Shown: one piece after another, positions 14,214 through 26,508 of the stretch
Position numbering within the stretch: the stretch's first letter is position 1
How the letters are laid out: each line of letters opens with the position of its first letter
From: Scylla paramamosain
Lineage: Eukaryota > Arthropoda > Malacostraca > Decapoda > Portunidae
DNA length: 64,000 nt
Direction: 5' to 3'
NCBI RefSeq assembly: GCF_035594125.1
Contig: NC_087198.1
Span: 1,276,599 to 1,340,598, forward strand
Translations under genes and position numbers: made by a program
The notes under the pieces: model-generated
Seen by the model: only the letters and a program-made list of their open reading frames with translations
What the model was told of the DNA's origin: nothing
Databases searched by the model: none

Positions 14214-15596
14214 CTATTCGGGGTCGCCGTTGTGAATGAGCCTTCTCCACGTATTTCTATTGTTTGCCATCTCTGGATTTATATTCTTCTCCCCAAGATC
14301 TCCGTTTATGCAGTCAATCCATCTTCTTTTGGGCCGTCCTCTTCTTCTAACTCCCTCCACCTCCATTTCCATGATCTCCCTTCCTACGTGGTCTTCGCCA
14401 ACTCTTCTTCTCAAATGTCCATACCACCTCAACCTTGACTCCTGGATCTTCTTGGAGACTTCAAGTACTTTCACCGTTCCTCTTATGTACCTATTCCTAA
14501 TTCGGTCTGTTCTGTTGACTCCCACCATCCATCTCAACATCTTCATCTCCGCTACATCCATCTTCCTCTCTTCAATCTTCTTCAAAGGTGCTGCTTCTAG
14601 CCCATACATCAAAGCAGGTCTAACGACTGCTTTGTGGACTTTGCCCTTCACTCTTACTGGTACCCTTCTATCGCATATCACACCCGAAACTTGCCGCCAA
14701 TTGTTCCAGCCACACTGAATCCGGAAGTTCACTTTTTTTTCCATTTCCCTTGTCTCGTCTACCATTGATCCGAAGTACTTAAATGTTTTCACCCTCTTCA
14801 ACTTTTCACCATTCAGTCTAATTGTGGCCTGTTGATCGCCCCTTGTATCCGTCGTAAAATATTCAGTTTTGGACCTACTAATCCTCATTCCTCTGCTTTC
14901 CAAAGCAACTCTCCATTCTTCTAATTTTCTTTCCAGCTGTCCTCTCCTTTCGGTCACTAAGACAATGTCATCAGCATATAATACGCACCAGGGTGGTTCC
15001 TCTCTGACATTTTCCGTTATGACATCGAACACTATGTTGAATAATGGTGGGCTTAGTGCCGATCCTTGGTGTAAGCTGACTTTCACCTGAAAGCTATCCG
15101 TTGTGCCAACTGTACTCCGAACTCTAGTTGTAACATTCCTGTAGCATTCTTGGACAATTCTGACATACTTTTCTGGCACTCCTCTTTTTCTCGGGCCTCT
15201 CCATACTTCTTGCCGTGGGATCCTATCATACGCTTTCTCTAAGTCAATGAAAACCATATGTAGTACTTTCTGCTTTTCCCGATGTTTTTCCATATTCTGT
15301 CGAAGTGCGAAAATTCCGTCGACTGTCCCAAATCCCTTCATAAATCCTATCTGTTGCCGTCCGATACGCACCACTTGTCTCAGTCTACTGTCCAACATCC
15401 TTTCAAATACTTTAAGGGTATGAGACATTAGCTTTATCCCTCGATAGTTCTCACAGCTCTGGATGTCTCCCTTCTCCTTAAATATAGGTATCAGGGTACT
15501 TTCTCTCCACTTTTCTGGTATAACTTCCTTCTCCATTATTTTTCTGATCAGTTGGTGCAACATGTCCACTCCTTCTCCTTCCAAGACTTTCCACAC
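14214..15596 (-). pseudogene. RTE ORF2, reverse transcriptase and C-terminus (downstream frame)
   Basis: A 460-codon open frame, the larger part of a broken EN-RT polyprotein. Visible RT landmarks are NYRGIKL (about residues 50-56), FIDLEKAYD with the first catalytic Asp (116-124), HQGSALSPPLFN (176-187), the catalytic YADD (207-210) and GMRISRSKTEYF (236-247). The C-terminus carries RPALMYGLEA, MKMLRWM, RLRWYGHL and GRPKRRWID, all conserved in RTE-like elements. All catalytic RT residues look intact. The GTG at the start is not a real initiation codon; the frame continues from the upstream piece (15,548-16,375) through a frameshift. The protein would copy element RNA into the genome at a nicked target. 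Antisense ORFs across this interval are shadows. Confidence 0.92.
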
Positions 15597-16375
15597 TCTA
15601 CTGGTATTCCGTCGGGCCCTGTTGCTTTGCCATTTTTCATTTTCTTCAGTGCTCCTTCAGCCTCTTGTCTTGTCACTTCCCCTACTAATTGTTCATTCGG
15701 TTCTCCATCATCTCTAATGAATCTCTCATTTTCTACATTTAGCAACTTCTCAAAATATTCTTTCCACCTTATTAGAATATCACTTTCCTTTTGTATCACA
15801 ATCTCCACTTCATCCTTGACCTGTCTAACATGCGTAATGTCCTTTGTGCTCTTGTTTCTCATCTTGGCCAACTTAAATACTCTCCGTTGTCCTTCCTCGG
15901 TATCCAACTCTTCATAAAGTTTGTCATACCCATCCGACTTAGTAATTGCTACAGTTCTTTTCGCTTCCTTACTGCACATTTTGTAATACTCCTTATCTAT
16001 ATCTAGCCTTGTTGTTTCCCATCTTTCCTTTGCCATCTTCTTTGCTTGTATTTTCTGCTGCACCTCTTCATTAAACCACCATGTCTCTTTATTTTCCCAT
16101 ATCTTGCCAATACTTTCACCGAGCACTTCTTTTCCAACTCTCAAGATGGTTTCACTCACTCTATTCCACCATCCGTTTACCTCTTCTATTTCCATGTCCA
16201 GATCACTTAGCAATCTATCTTTAAAGGTATGTTTAAGATCTTGGTCTTTCAGTTTGAACCACTTAATCCTTCTCTCCGTCGTTACTTTCCCTTTCTGTCT
16301 GCGTGTAACAGTTATGGAGAGGTCCATGACAACCAGACGGTGTTGTGCCGTCACGTGGTCACCAGGTATGACCTT
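15548..16375 (-). pseudogene. RTE ORF2, endonuclease end and RT N-terminal region (upstream frame)
   Basis: The element-derived part begins at K-V-I-P-G-D-H-V, followed by AQHRLVVMDL, which matches the last strand of the apurinic-type endonuclease fold in RTE proteins (the H is the expected catalytic-end His). Catalytic residues further upstream are missing because of 5' truncation. The middle is a charged linker with ETWWFNEEVQ, DKLYEELDTEEGQ and RWKEYFEKLLN. It ends with the RT entry motif KNGKATGPDGIPVE. After that Glu the frame is lost near 15,594-15,598; the RT continues one frame over, consistent with one missing base. The apparent extension of this ORF to 16,543 is satellite read-through (about 56 residues) and is not part of the protein. 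Confidence 0.9.
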
Positions 16376-16461
16376 GTGCCTAACATGCCTAACATGCTGA
16401 AAAACACTCAAAAGACAGATTTCTGGTAACGTCTTTGATTTCCTCATATGGGAGGCTTTGC
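16376..16461 (+). repeat. Inverted satellite module 2, right half
   Basis: Resumption of the plus-oriented M4/M5 sequence after the RTE element. It starts with GTGCC and then has a 9 bp tandem duplication (CCTAACATG at 16,379-16,387 and 16,388-16,396) not present at the empty sites. It ends at the shared M5/M10 breakpoint CATATGGGAGGCTTTGCATG. Confidence 0.8.
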
Positions 16462-19400
16462 ATGTCTTTTCAGTGTTTTTGAGCGTGTTACGCAATAAAG
16501 CACTAAAAGCCAGGGCAATCACATTACATGGGAATAAAACCAAATTTTACCAAGAACTGGCCTTTAAATGTTTTTGAGCTCCTTACATACCAAAACGCTA
16601 AAACGCATGAAAAATAAATTTTATGGAGAAACAGAATAACATTACCAAATACATGTATTTTGAGTGTTTTTCATCATGTTATCTAAAAAAACGCTTAAAT
16701 ACATGCAAAGAACCTTATGTTTGGGAAACGAAAGAACATTACGAGAAACGTGTATCATGAGTGATTTTTAAGTTTCTTCGGTACCAAAAAAGCTAAGGCC
16801 AACAAATAACACTCTTTAGAAAAAAAAAATAAATAAATAAATAAAAAAAAAATGGAAATTTTTTGTTTTGTTTTTCATCTTTATAGGTACCGAATTGCCA
16901 ATATTCTGCCAAAATTCAGGGAATTTATGTGAAAAAAAGGACATTATCATGAAAGTTAATTATAGCTTTTTTTTCTGATTATGTACCAAAACTTAAAGTG
17001 CATGCAAAGCCACCTATATAGGTTAAACGACTTTACCAGAAACCTGTCTTTTCAATGTTTTTCAGCATGTTAGGCACTAATACGATAAATAATATGAAAA
17101 TCAGTCAATATGTGAATCCAAAACAAAATTACTGAAAACGTGTCTTTTCAGTGTTTTACGTAAAAAAATGCTAAAGCGGATACAAACCATCCTATATGAA
17201 GAAATAGAATAACATTACCAAAAAGATATATTTTGAGTGTTTTTGAACTTGTTACCTACAAAAAATGCAAAAATGGATGTAAAGCACTCTATATTAGGAA
17301 ACAAAAGGACATTACGAGAAACGTGTATAATGAGTGTTTTTTTAGTTTTAAAAGAACCACAAGGCAATAAACGTAAAAACTCGTGTATATAGAGAAATTT
17401 TTACATACCAAAATGATGAAATGCATGAATAACACTTTTAATCGATAAACAGAACTATCTTACCAAATTGTGTATTTTAAATGTTTTTCACATTCTTAGT
17501 TACAAAAATGCCAAATTACATGCGAAACTAGCTTCATTTGGGAAAAAAAATGACATTACCAGAAAAATGTCTTTTGAGTGTTTTTGAGCGTGATATGCAA
17601 CAAAGCACTTAAAAGCAGAACGATCACATTACATGAGAATAAAACCAATTTGTACGAAGAATTTGCCTTTAAGTGTTTTTAACCCCTTATATACCAAACC
17701 GCTAAAACGCATGAAAAACTAACTTTATGGAGAAACAGAATAACATTACCAAAAACATGTATTTTGAGTGTTTTTGATCATGTTATCTATAAAAACGCTT
17801 AAGTACATGCAAAGAATATTATGTTTGGGAAACAAAAGGACATTACGAGAAACGTGTATTATGAGTGTTTTTATAAGTTTCTTAAGTAACAAAAAGCTAA
17901 AACTCACAAATAACACTCTATATTTAGAAAATCAAAAATAAAAAAATAAAATAAATAGGATTTTTTTTTTTTTGTTATTCATCTTCATAAGTACCGAGAT
18001 GCCAAAATTCTGGAAAAATTCAGGGCAATTGTATGATAAAAGAATATTATCAAAAAAGTTAATTTCAGCTTTTTTTTTCGGACTGTTATGTACCAAACCC
18101 TAAAGTGCATGCAAAGCCTCCAATATGAGGAAATTAAACGAACTTACCAGAAATCTTTGTTTTGTGTGTTTTTTAGCATGTTAGGCACCAAAAGGATAAA
18201 TAATAAGGATCTCACTCTATATGGGAATCCTAAACAAATTTACTAAAAACGTGTCTTCTCAGTGTTTTACGTAGAAAAACGTTAAAACGGATGCAAACTA
18301 ACCAAAACCTTGCACAAACAAACCAAAACCTTGGTAATGCAAACATTACCAAAACCTTGTATTTTGAGTGTTTTTGATCACATCTATAAAAACGCTTAAA
18401 TACATGCAAAGAACCTTATATTTGGGAAACGAAAGGACATTACGAGAAACGTGTATTGAGTGTTTTTAATAACCTTAAGTACCAAAAAGGTAAATCCCAC
18501 AAATAACACTCTTTATTGAGAAAAAATAAATAAATAAATGAATAAAAAAAATAGGATTTTTTAAATTTTTTTTTATTTATCTTCATAGGTACCAAAATGC
18601 CAAAATTCTGGGAAAATTCAGGGCAATTATATGATAAAAGAATATTACCAAAAAAGTTAATTTTAGCTTTTTTATATACCAAACCCTAAAGTGCATGCAA
18701 AGCCTACTATATAAGGAAATTAAACCACCTGATCAGAAATCTCTCTTTTGAGTGTTGTTCAGCATGTTAGGCACCAAAACAATAAATAATAAAGAACTCA
18801 CTCTATATGGGAATTCAAAACAAAATTACTGAAAACGTGTCTTCTCAGTGTTTTACGTAGAAAAACGTTAACACGGATGCAAACAAACCAATATAAAGAA
18901 ATAGAAAAACATTACCAAAAAGGTATATTTTGAGTGTTTTTGAGCTTTTTACCTATAAAATACACGAAAATTGATGCAAAGCACTCTATAATGGGAAAGA
19001 AAAGGACATTGCATGAAAAGTGTATAATGAGTGTTTTATAGTTCAAAAGAACCATAAGGCAAAAAATGCAAAACCTAGTGTATATGAAGAAGTTTCATAG
19101 ATACCAAAATGCTGAAACTCATGAACAACACTCTTAATTGAGAAACAGAACAATCTTATTAAATGTGCGTATTTTAAGTATTTTTACATTCTTAGTTTTC
19201 AAAACCCCAAATTGCATGCGAAACCAGCTTTATGTGGGAAAAAAATGACATTACCAGAAAAATGCCTTTCAGTGTTTTTGAGCGTGTTAGGCAAAGAAAC
19301 ACTGAAAAGCAGGGCAATCACACTTGGAATAAAACAAATTTTTAATAAGAACTTGCCTTTAAGTGTTTTTGAGCTTTTTATATACCAAAACACTAAAACG

Positions 19401-19604
19401 TATGCAAAATAAACTTTATGGTGAAACAGAATAACATTACCAAAAACATGTATTTTGAGTGTTTTTTATCATATTTCCAATAAAAACGCTTAAATGACAT
19501 TACCAGAAAAATGTCTTTTAAGTGTTTTTGAGCGTGATATGCAACAAAGCACTAAAAAGCAGAAAAATCACATACCTTGGTTATAAAACCAACTTTTCCC
19601 AAAG
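16462..19604 (-). repeat. Satellite HOR block (-), spacer of the giant inverted repeat
   Basis: About three minus-oriented units. The first ~45 bp belong to the left arm; most of the rest (about 16,505-19,600) is the spacer between the two arms. It has a direct copy at about 34,918-38,300. Compared with that copy it lacks roughly 0.5 kb near 18,303-18,360, where a CCAAAACCTTG-like stretch is repeated. A further rearrangement junction lies near 19,495. No gene is seen. Confidence 0.85.
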
Positions 19605-19618
19605 CGCGCGGTGCCACT
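19605..19618. other. GC-rich filler at the inverted-repeat junction
   Basis: About 14 bases reading CGCGCGGTGCCACT between minus-oriented M9 and plus-oriented M9/M10. They match no satellite monomer and are unusually rich in G+C for the array. They lie at the inner end of the right arm, as expected for filler DNA at a rearrangement breakpoint. Confidence 0.6.
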
Positions 19619-19658
19619 GTGCTTTATTGCGTAACACGATCAAAAACACTGAAAAGAT
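19619..19658 (+). repeat. Short satellite piece (+) at the start of the right arm
   Basis: About 40 bp (GTGCTTTATTGCGTAACACG and onward) that is the reverse complement of about 16,466-16,505. It fixes the inner end of the right arm. Confidence 0.75.
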
Positions 19659-19966
19659 ATGCAAAGCCTCCCATATGAGGAAATTAAAGACGTTACCAGA
19701 AATCTGTCTTTTGAGTGTTTTTCAGCATGTTTGGCACCAAAACGATAAATAATAAGGAACTCACTCTATGTGGGAATCCAAAAGAAAATTACTGAAAACG
19801 TGTCTTCTCAGTGTTTTACGTAGAAAACATTGCGAGAAAAATGTATAATGAATGTTTTATAGTTCAAAAAATCCACAAGGCAAAAAACGCAAAAACTCGT
19901 GTAAATGCTGAAACTCATGAATAACACTCTTAATTGAGAAATAGAGCAACCTTACTAAATGCGTGT
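19659..19966 (-). repeat. Inverted satellite module 3 (308 bp), RTE-empty
   Basis: Mirror partner of the split module at 13,957-16,461. It has the same internal M2/M3 deletion (near 19,820-19,835) and the same outer breakpoints. The sequence matching the RTE target (near 19,730-19,745, GGCACCAAAACG) is uninterrupted. Confidence 0.85.
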
Positions 19967-22900
19967 CAAAAACACTAAAAGGCAAGTTCTTCGTAAAAGT
20001 TGGTTTTATTCTCATGTAATGTGATTGCCCTGCTTTTTAGTGCCTTACTGCCTAACACGCTCAAAAACACTCAAAGACACTTTTCTGGTAATGTCATTTT
20101 TTTTCCCTCATAAAGCTAGTTTCTCATGGAATTTGGGGTTTTGGTAACTAAGAATGTAAAAAAAACACTCAAAATACACGCATTTAGTAAGGTTGTTCTG
20201 TTTCTTGATTAAGAGTGTTATTCATGAGTTTCAGTATTTTAGTATCTTAGAAACTTCTCCATAGAGTCAAGTTTTTGCGTTTTTTGACTTGTGATTCTGG
20301 TGAACTATAAAACACTCTTTTTACACGTTTCTCATTATGTCCTTTTTTTTTTTACCTTATATAGAGTGCTTTGCATCCATTTTCGAGTTTCTTTTTATGT
20401 AACAAGCTCAAAAACACACAAAATATACTTTTTTGGTAATGTTATTCTGTTCATTCATATTGGTTAGTTTGCCTCCATTTTTGCGTTTTTCTACGTAAAT
20501 CTTTTAAAAGACACGTTTCCAGTAATTTTGTTTTGGATATCCATATAGAGTGACTTTCATATTATTTATCGTTTTGATGCCTAATATGCTTTTTGATGCC
20601 TTTTGCTTCCCAATATAGAGTGCTTTCCATCCATTTTCACGTTTTTTGTAGGTAACAATTTAAAAAAAAATCAAAATATACCTTTTTGTTAATGTTATTC
20701 TATTTCTTCATTTTGGTTAGTTTGCATCCTTTTTAGCGTTTTGTACGTAAAACACCGAAAAGACACGTTTTCAGTAATTTTGTTTTAGATTCCCATATAG
20801 ATTGACTTCCTTGGGTTTTATCATGTTGGTTCCTAACATGCTGAAAAATACTCATAAGACAGTTTTCTGGCAAACGTTTAATTTCCCCATATAGGTGGTT
20901 TTGCATGCACTTTAGGGGTTTGGTACATAACAGTCCGAAAAAAAAGCTAAATTTAACTTTTTTGATAATGTTCTTTTTTCATATAATTTCCTGAACTTTG
21001 CCCGAATTTTGGCACCTCGTTACCTGTGAAGATGAATAAGAATGAAAAAAAAATCGTATTTTTTTATTTATTTACTTTTTTTTGTCAATAAAGAGTGTAA
21101 TTTATGGCTTTTAGCTTTTTCGTACTTAATGAACTTAAAAACAGTCATAATACACGTTTCTCGTAATGTCCTTTCATTTCCCAAAAATACGGTTTTTTGC
21201 ATATATCTAAGCGTTTTTATTGGTAACATGATCAAAAACACTCAAAATACGTGTTTTTGGTAATGTTATTCTGTTTCACCATCAAGTGTATTTTGCATGC
21301 ATTTTAGTGTTTTGGTATATAAGTGTTTTGGTATATAGTGTTTTGGTATATAAGGCAAATTCTTGTTAAAAGTTAGTTTTATTCTAATGTAATGTGATTG
21401 CCCTGCTTTTTAGTGCTTTATTGCCCAATACGCTCAAAAAAACCCAAAAGACATTTTTCTGGTAATGTCATTTTTTTCCAACAAAAAGCTGGATTCGCAT
21501 GCAATTTGGGGTTTTGGTAACTAAGGATGTGAAAAGCACTCAAAATAATCGCAATTAGTAAGATTGTTCTGTTTCTCAATTAAGAGTGTTGTTCCAGAGT
21601 TACAGCATTTTGGAATGTAAGAAACTTCTCAATATACACGAGTTTTTGCGTTTTTTGCCTTGTAGTTCTTGTGAAACTATAAAACACTCATTATACACGT
21701 TTCTCGTAATGTCCTTTTGCTTCCCAATATAGAGTGCTTTCCATCCATTTTCGCGTTTTTTGTAGGTAACAATTTCAAAAATACTTAAAATATACCTTTT
21801 CGGTAATGTTATTTTATTTCTTCATAATGGTTGGTTTACATCCGTTTTGGCGTTTTTCTACGTAAAACACCGAAAAGACACGTTTTTAGTAATTTTGTTT
21901 TGGATTCCCATATAGATTGATTTCCATGTTGTTTATCGTTTTGGTTCTTAACATGCTGAAAAACACTCATATGACCGTTTTCTGGCAAAAGACATTTAAT
22001 TTCCACATATAGGTGGCTTTGCATGCACTTTAGGGGTTTGGTACATAACAGTTCCAAAAAAAAAAAAGCTAAATTTAACTTTTTTGGTAATATTCTTATT
22101 TCACATAATTTCCTAAAATTTGCCCGAATTTTGGCATTTCGGTACCTGTAAAGATGAATAAGAAAGAAAAAAATATTGTATTTATTTAATTTTTTATTTA
22201 TTTATTGTTTCTCAATAAAGAGTGTTATTTGTGGCTTTTAGCTTTTTGGTAATTAATGAACTTAAAAACACGCATAATACTCGTTTCTCGTAATCTCCTT
22301 TCGTTTCCCAAAAATAGTGTTCTTTGCATTTATTTAAACGTTTTTATTGGTAACATGATCAAAAACACTCAAAATACATGTTTTTGGTAATGTTATTCTG
22401 TTTCACCATAAAGAGTGTTTTGCATGCGTTTTCGTGTTTTGGTATATAAGGAGCTCAAAAACACATAAATGCAAGTTCTTGGTAAAAATTCGTTTTCCTC
22501 CAACGTAATACGATTGCACTCCTTTTTAGTGCTTTATTTTCAATCACGCTCAAAAACACTCAAAAGACACTTTTCTGGTAAAGTCTTTTTTTTTCCCACA
22601 AATCTATTTTCCCATGCAATTTTGGGATTTGATAAGAATGTGAAAAGCAATCAAAATACACGTATTTATTAAGGTTGATCTGTTTCTCAATTAGGAGTGT
22701 TATACATGAGTTTTAGCATTTTCGTATCTAGAAAACCTCTCCATATACACGAGATTTTGCGTTTTTTGCCTCGCGGGTCTTATGAACTATAAAACACTCA
22801 TTATACACTTTTCTTGCAATGTCCTTTTCTTTCCCAATATAGAGTGCTTTGCATCAATTTTCGCGTTTTTTGTAGATAACATGCTCAAAAACACTCAAAA

Positions 22901-25900
22901 TATACCTATTTAGTAACGTTTTTTCTATTTCTTGATATTGGTTGCTTTGCATCCGTTTTAGAGTTTTTCTACGTAAAACACTGAGAAGACACGTTTTCAG
23001 TAGCTTTTTTTTGGATTCCCATATAGAGTGAGTTCTTTATTATTTATCGTTTTGGTGCCTAACATGCTAAAAAACACTCAAAACACATATTTCTGGTAAA
23101 GTCGTTTAATTTCCTCATATAGGAGTCTTTGCATGCACTTTAAGGTTTGGTACATAACAGTCCAATAAAAAAAAAAACCGGAAATTAACTTTTTTTGATA
23201 ATACTCTTTTATCATATGATTGCCGTGCATTTTCCCAGAATTTTGGCATCTCGATAGCTATGAATATGAATAACAAAAAAAAAAAAAATTTTTTTTTTAT
23301 ATTTTTATTTTTTAATTTCTAAATAAAGACTGTTATTGGTGGGTTTTAGCTTTTTGGTACTTAAGGAATTTAAAAAAAACACTCATAATACATGTTTCTC
23401 GTAATATCCTTTTGTTTCCCAAACATAATGTTCTTTGCATGTAATTAAGCGTTTTTATAGATAACATGATCAAAAACACTCAAAATACATGTTTTTGGTA
23501 ATGTTGTTCTGTTTCTCCATAAAGTTTGTTTTTGTATAGGTTTTAGCGGTCTGGTATATAAGGACATCAAAAACACTTAAAGGCAAGTTTTTGGTATAAA
23601 TTGGTGTTATTCCAATGTAATATGATTGCCCTGCTTTTTAGTGCTTTATTGCCTATCACGCTCAAAAACACTTAAAAGACATTTTTCTGGTAATGTCATT
23701 TTTTTCTTACATAAAGGTGGTTTTGCATGCAATTCGGGGTTTTGGTAACTAAGAATGTGAAAAGCACTCAAAATACACGCATTTAGTAAGGTTGTTCTGT
23801 TTCTCAATTAAGAGTGTTATTCATGAGTTTCAGCATTTTGGTATCTAGGAACCTTCTCCATATACACGAGTTTTTTTTGTGTTTTTAGCCTTTTGGTTCT
23901 TTTGAACTATAAAAAACTCATTATACACTTTTCTTGCAAAGTCCTTTTGTTTTTTAATATAGAGTGCTTTGCATCAATTTTCGCGTTTTTTTGTAGAAAA
24001 CAAGCTCAAAAACACTCAATATATACATTTTTGGTAATGTTTTTCTATTTCTTGATATTGGTAGGTTTGCATCCGTTTTAGCGTTTTTCTACGTAAAAGA
24101 AAGAAAAAACACTTTTTCAGTATTTTTGTTTTGGATTCTCATATAGAGTGAGTTCCTTATTATTTATCGTTTTGGTGCCTAACATGCTGAAAAACACTCA
24201 AAAAACAGATTTCTGGTAAGCTCGTTTAATTTCCTCATATAGGAGTCTTTGGATGCACATTAGGGGTGGGTACATAACAGTCCGAAAAAAAAAACTAAAA
24301 TTTACTTTTTTGATAATTTTTGTTTTAACATATAATAGTCCTGAATTTTCCTAGAATATTGGCATCTCGGTACCTATGAAGATGAATAACAAAAAAAAAA
24401 TCCTATTTTTTTATTCTATTACTTTTTTTTCTAAATAAAGAGTGTTATTTGTGGGTTTTAGCTTTTTGTTACTTAAGGAACTTAAAAACACTGATAATAC
24501 ACATTTATCGTAATGTTCTTTCGTTTCTTAAACATAAGGTTTTTTGCATATATTTAAGTGTTTTTATAGATAACATCATCAAAAAACACTCAAAATATAT
24601 GTTTTTGGTAATTTTATTCTCTTTCTCCATAAAAGGTGTTTTGCATGCGTTTTAGCGTTTTCGTATGTAGTTAGCTCAAAAACACTTAAAGGCAAGTTCT
24701 TGGTAAAAGTTGTTATTATTCCCATGTAATGTGATTCCCCTGCTTTTTAGTGCTTTATTGCCTAACACGCTCAAAAACACTCAAAAAACACTTTTCTGGT
24801 AATATCATTTTTTTTTTCCCCACATAAAGCTAGTTTTGCATGGAATTTGGGGTTTTGGTAACTAAGAATGTGAAAAAAAACTCAAAACACAGGGTTTAGT
24901 AAGGTTGTTCTATTTCCTAATTAAAAGTGTTATTCATGAGTTTCAGGATTTTGGTATGTAAGAAACTTTTCTAATGCACACATTTGGTAAGATTTTCCGG
25001 TTTCAAAATTAAAAATGTTATTGATGAGTTTCAGCTTTTTGGTATGTAAGAAACTTCTTTATGTACACGAGTTTTTGAGTATTTTACCTTGTGGTTCTTG
25101 TCAAACTATAAAACACTCATACACGTTTCTCGTAATGTCCTCTTCTTTGCCAATATAAAGTGCTTTCCATCCATTTTTGGATTTTTTGTAGGTAACAAGC
25201 TCAAAAACACAACAAAATATATATTTTTGGTAATGTTATTCTTTTTCTTCATATTGGTTGGTTTGCATCCGTTTTAGCGTTTTTCTACGTAAATCACTGA
25301 AAAGACACGTTTTAAGTAATATTGTTCAGATTGCTGAAAAACACTGAAAAGACAGTTTTCTGGTAAAGTCGTGTAATTTCCCCATATAGGTGGATTTGCA
25401 TGCACTTCAGAGTTTGTACTTAACTCCGGAATAAAGCTAAAATTATTTCTTTTACAATGGTTTTTTTTTTACAAAATTTCCATGAATTTTGGCAGAATTT
25501 TGGCATCTCGATGCCAAAATGAAGATAAATAACAAATTTTTTTTTCTCAATAAAAAGTTATTTGTGGGTTTTAGCTTCTTGGTACTTAAGGAACTTAAAA
25601 ACACTCATAATACTCATTTTCGTAATGTCCTTTCATTTTCCAAACATAGGGTTCTTTGCATGTATTTAGGCATTTTTATAGGTAACATGAACAAAAACAC
25701 TCACAATACATGTTTCTGGTAATGTTATTCAGTTTCTCCATAAAGGGTGTTTTCCAAGCGTTTTAGCGTTTTGGTATGTAAGAAGCTCCAAAACACGTAA
25801 ACGCAGGTTCTTGGTAAAAGTTGGTTTTATTCCCATGTAATGTGATTGCCCTCCTTTTTAGGGCTTTAGTGCCTATCACGCTCAAAAACACTCAAAAGAC

Positions 25901-26479
25901 ACTTTTTTGGTAATGTCATTTTTTTTCCCACATAAAGCTAGTTTTGCATGCAATTTTTGGTTTTGGTAACTAAGAATGTGAAAAGCACTCAAAATACATG
26001 CATTTGGTAAGGTTGTTCTGTATTCTTAATTAAGAGTGTTATTTCTGAGTCTCAGCATTTTGGTATCTAAGAGACTTCTCCATATACACCGAGTTTTGCG
26101 ATTTTTGCCTTGTGGCTGTTGTGAAACTATAAAACACTCATTATACACGTTTCTCGTAATGTCCTTTTGTATCCCAATATAGAGTGCTTTCCATCCATTT
26201 TCGCTTTTTTTGAAGGTAAGAAGCTCAAAAACACTCAAAATATACCTTTTTGGTAATGTTATTCTATTTCTCCATATTCGTTGGTTTGCATCCGATTTAG
26301 CGTTTATCTACGTAAAACACTGAAAAGATACTTTTTCAGTAATTTTGTGATGGATTCCCACATTTAGTGACTTCCATATTATTTATCGTTTTGGTGGCTA
26401 ACATGCTGAAAAAAAAACACAAAAGACAGGTTTCTGGTAAGGTCGTTTAATTTCCCCATGCATGATGCATTTCCCCATG

Positions 26480-26508
26480 CTAAAGTGCATGCTTTGCATG
26501 CACTTTAG
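26480..26508. repeat. Perfect 13 bp hairpin
   Basis: CTAAAGTGCATGC, a TTT loop, then its exact reverse complement GCATGCACTTTAG. It sits in a locally reshuffled stretch (26,450-26,508) that also repeats TTTCCCCATGC. The left arm (near 7,505-7,535) has the plain M5 sequence instead. Confidence 0.85.

Larger units (their letters stand above)
14191..16375 (-). mobile_element. RTE-type non-LTR retrotransposon, 5'-truncated
   Basis: A 2,185 bp element inserted in the satellite, read on the minus strand. Its base composition is visibly richer in G+C than the flanks. It encodes the end of the endonuclease domain, a complete reverse transcriptase and the basic C-terminal region typical of RTE elements. 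The stop codon (14,214-14,216) is followed by only 23 nt, ending in a GAAGAAGAAGAA tail. A very short 3' UTR and a simple-repeat tail are known for the RTE clade. The 5' end stops in the endonuclease region, the usual outcome of incomplete target-primed reverse transcription. A possible 5 bp target-site duplication, GTGCC, lies at 14,186-14,190 and 16,376-16,380. One frameshift near 15,596 breaks the ORF, so this copy is dead. The satellite interrupted here is intact at 19,745 and 34,830. Confidence 0.93.
2885..16505 (+). repeat. Giant inverted duplication, left arm
   Basis: Paired with 19,619-31,400 in reverse complement. Paired positions add up to about 33,940-34,000 over most of the arm, to 34,272 beyond the 28.2 kb insert, and to 36,120 inside the RTE element's inner flank. 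These shifts equal the sizes of the two arm-specific insertions. Shared private marks include the 4,311/4,785/5,311 orientation changes, GGTTTTTGAGAGAGGCAATA (5,879-5,898), CATGTCTGGGAAAC (6,118-6,131) and CAGCAATCTGAACAATATTA (8,646-8,665). In one 175 bp stretch I count about five mismatches. Without the RTE the arm is about 11.4 kb. Confidence 0.85.

Noticed and set aside
14191..16375. Retrovirus or LTR retrotransposon
   Set aside because: No LTRs, gag, protease, RNase H or integrase; the RT type, the endonuclease end and the GAA tail fit a non-LTR element.
14236..16429. Plus-strand ORFs of 66-160 codons across the RTE element
   Set aside because: They are antisense to the reverse transcriptase frame, which has clear motifs; they are shadows.
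16376..16543. N-terminal 56 residues of the 331-codon minus-strand ORF
   Set aside because: They come from flanking satellite read into the element and do not belong to the RTE protein.
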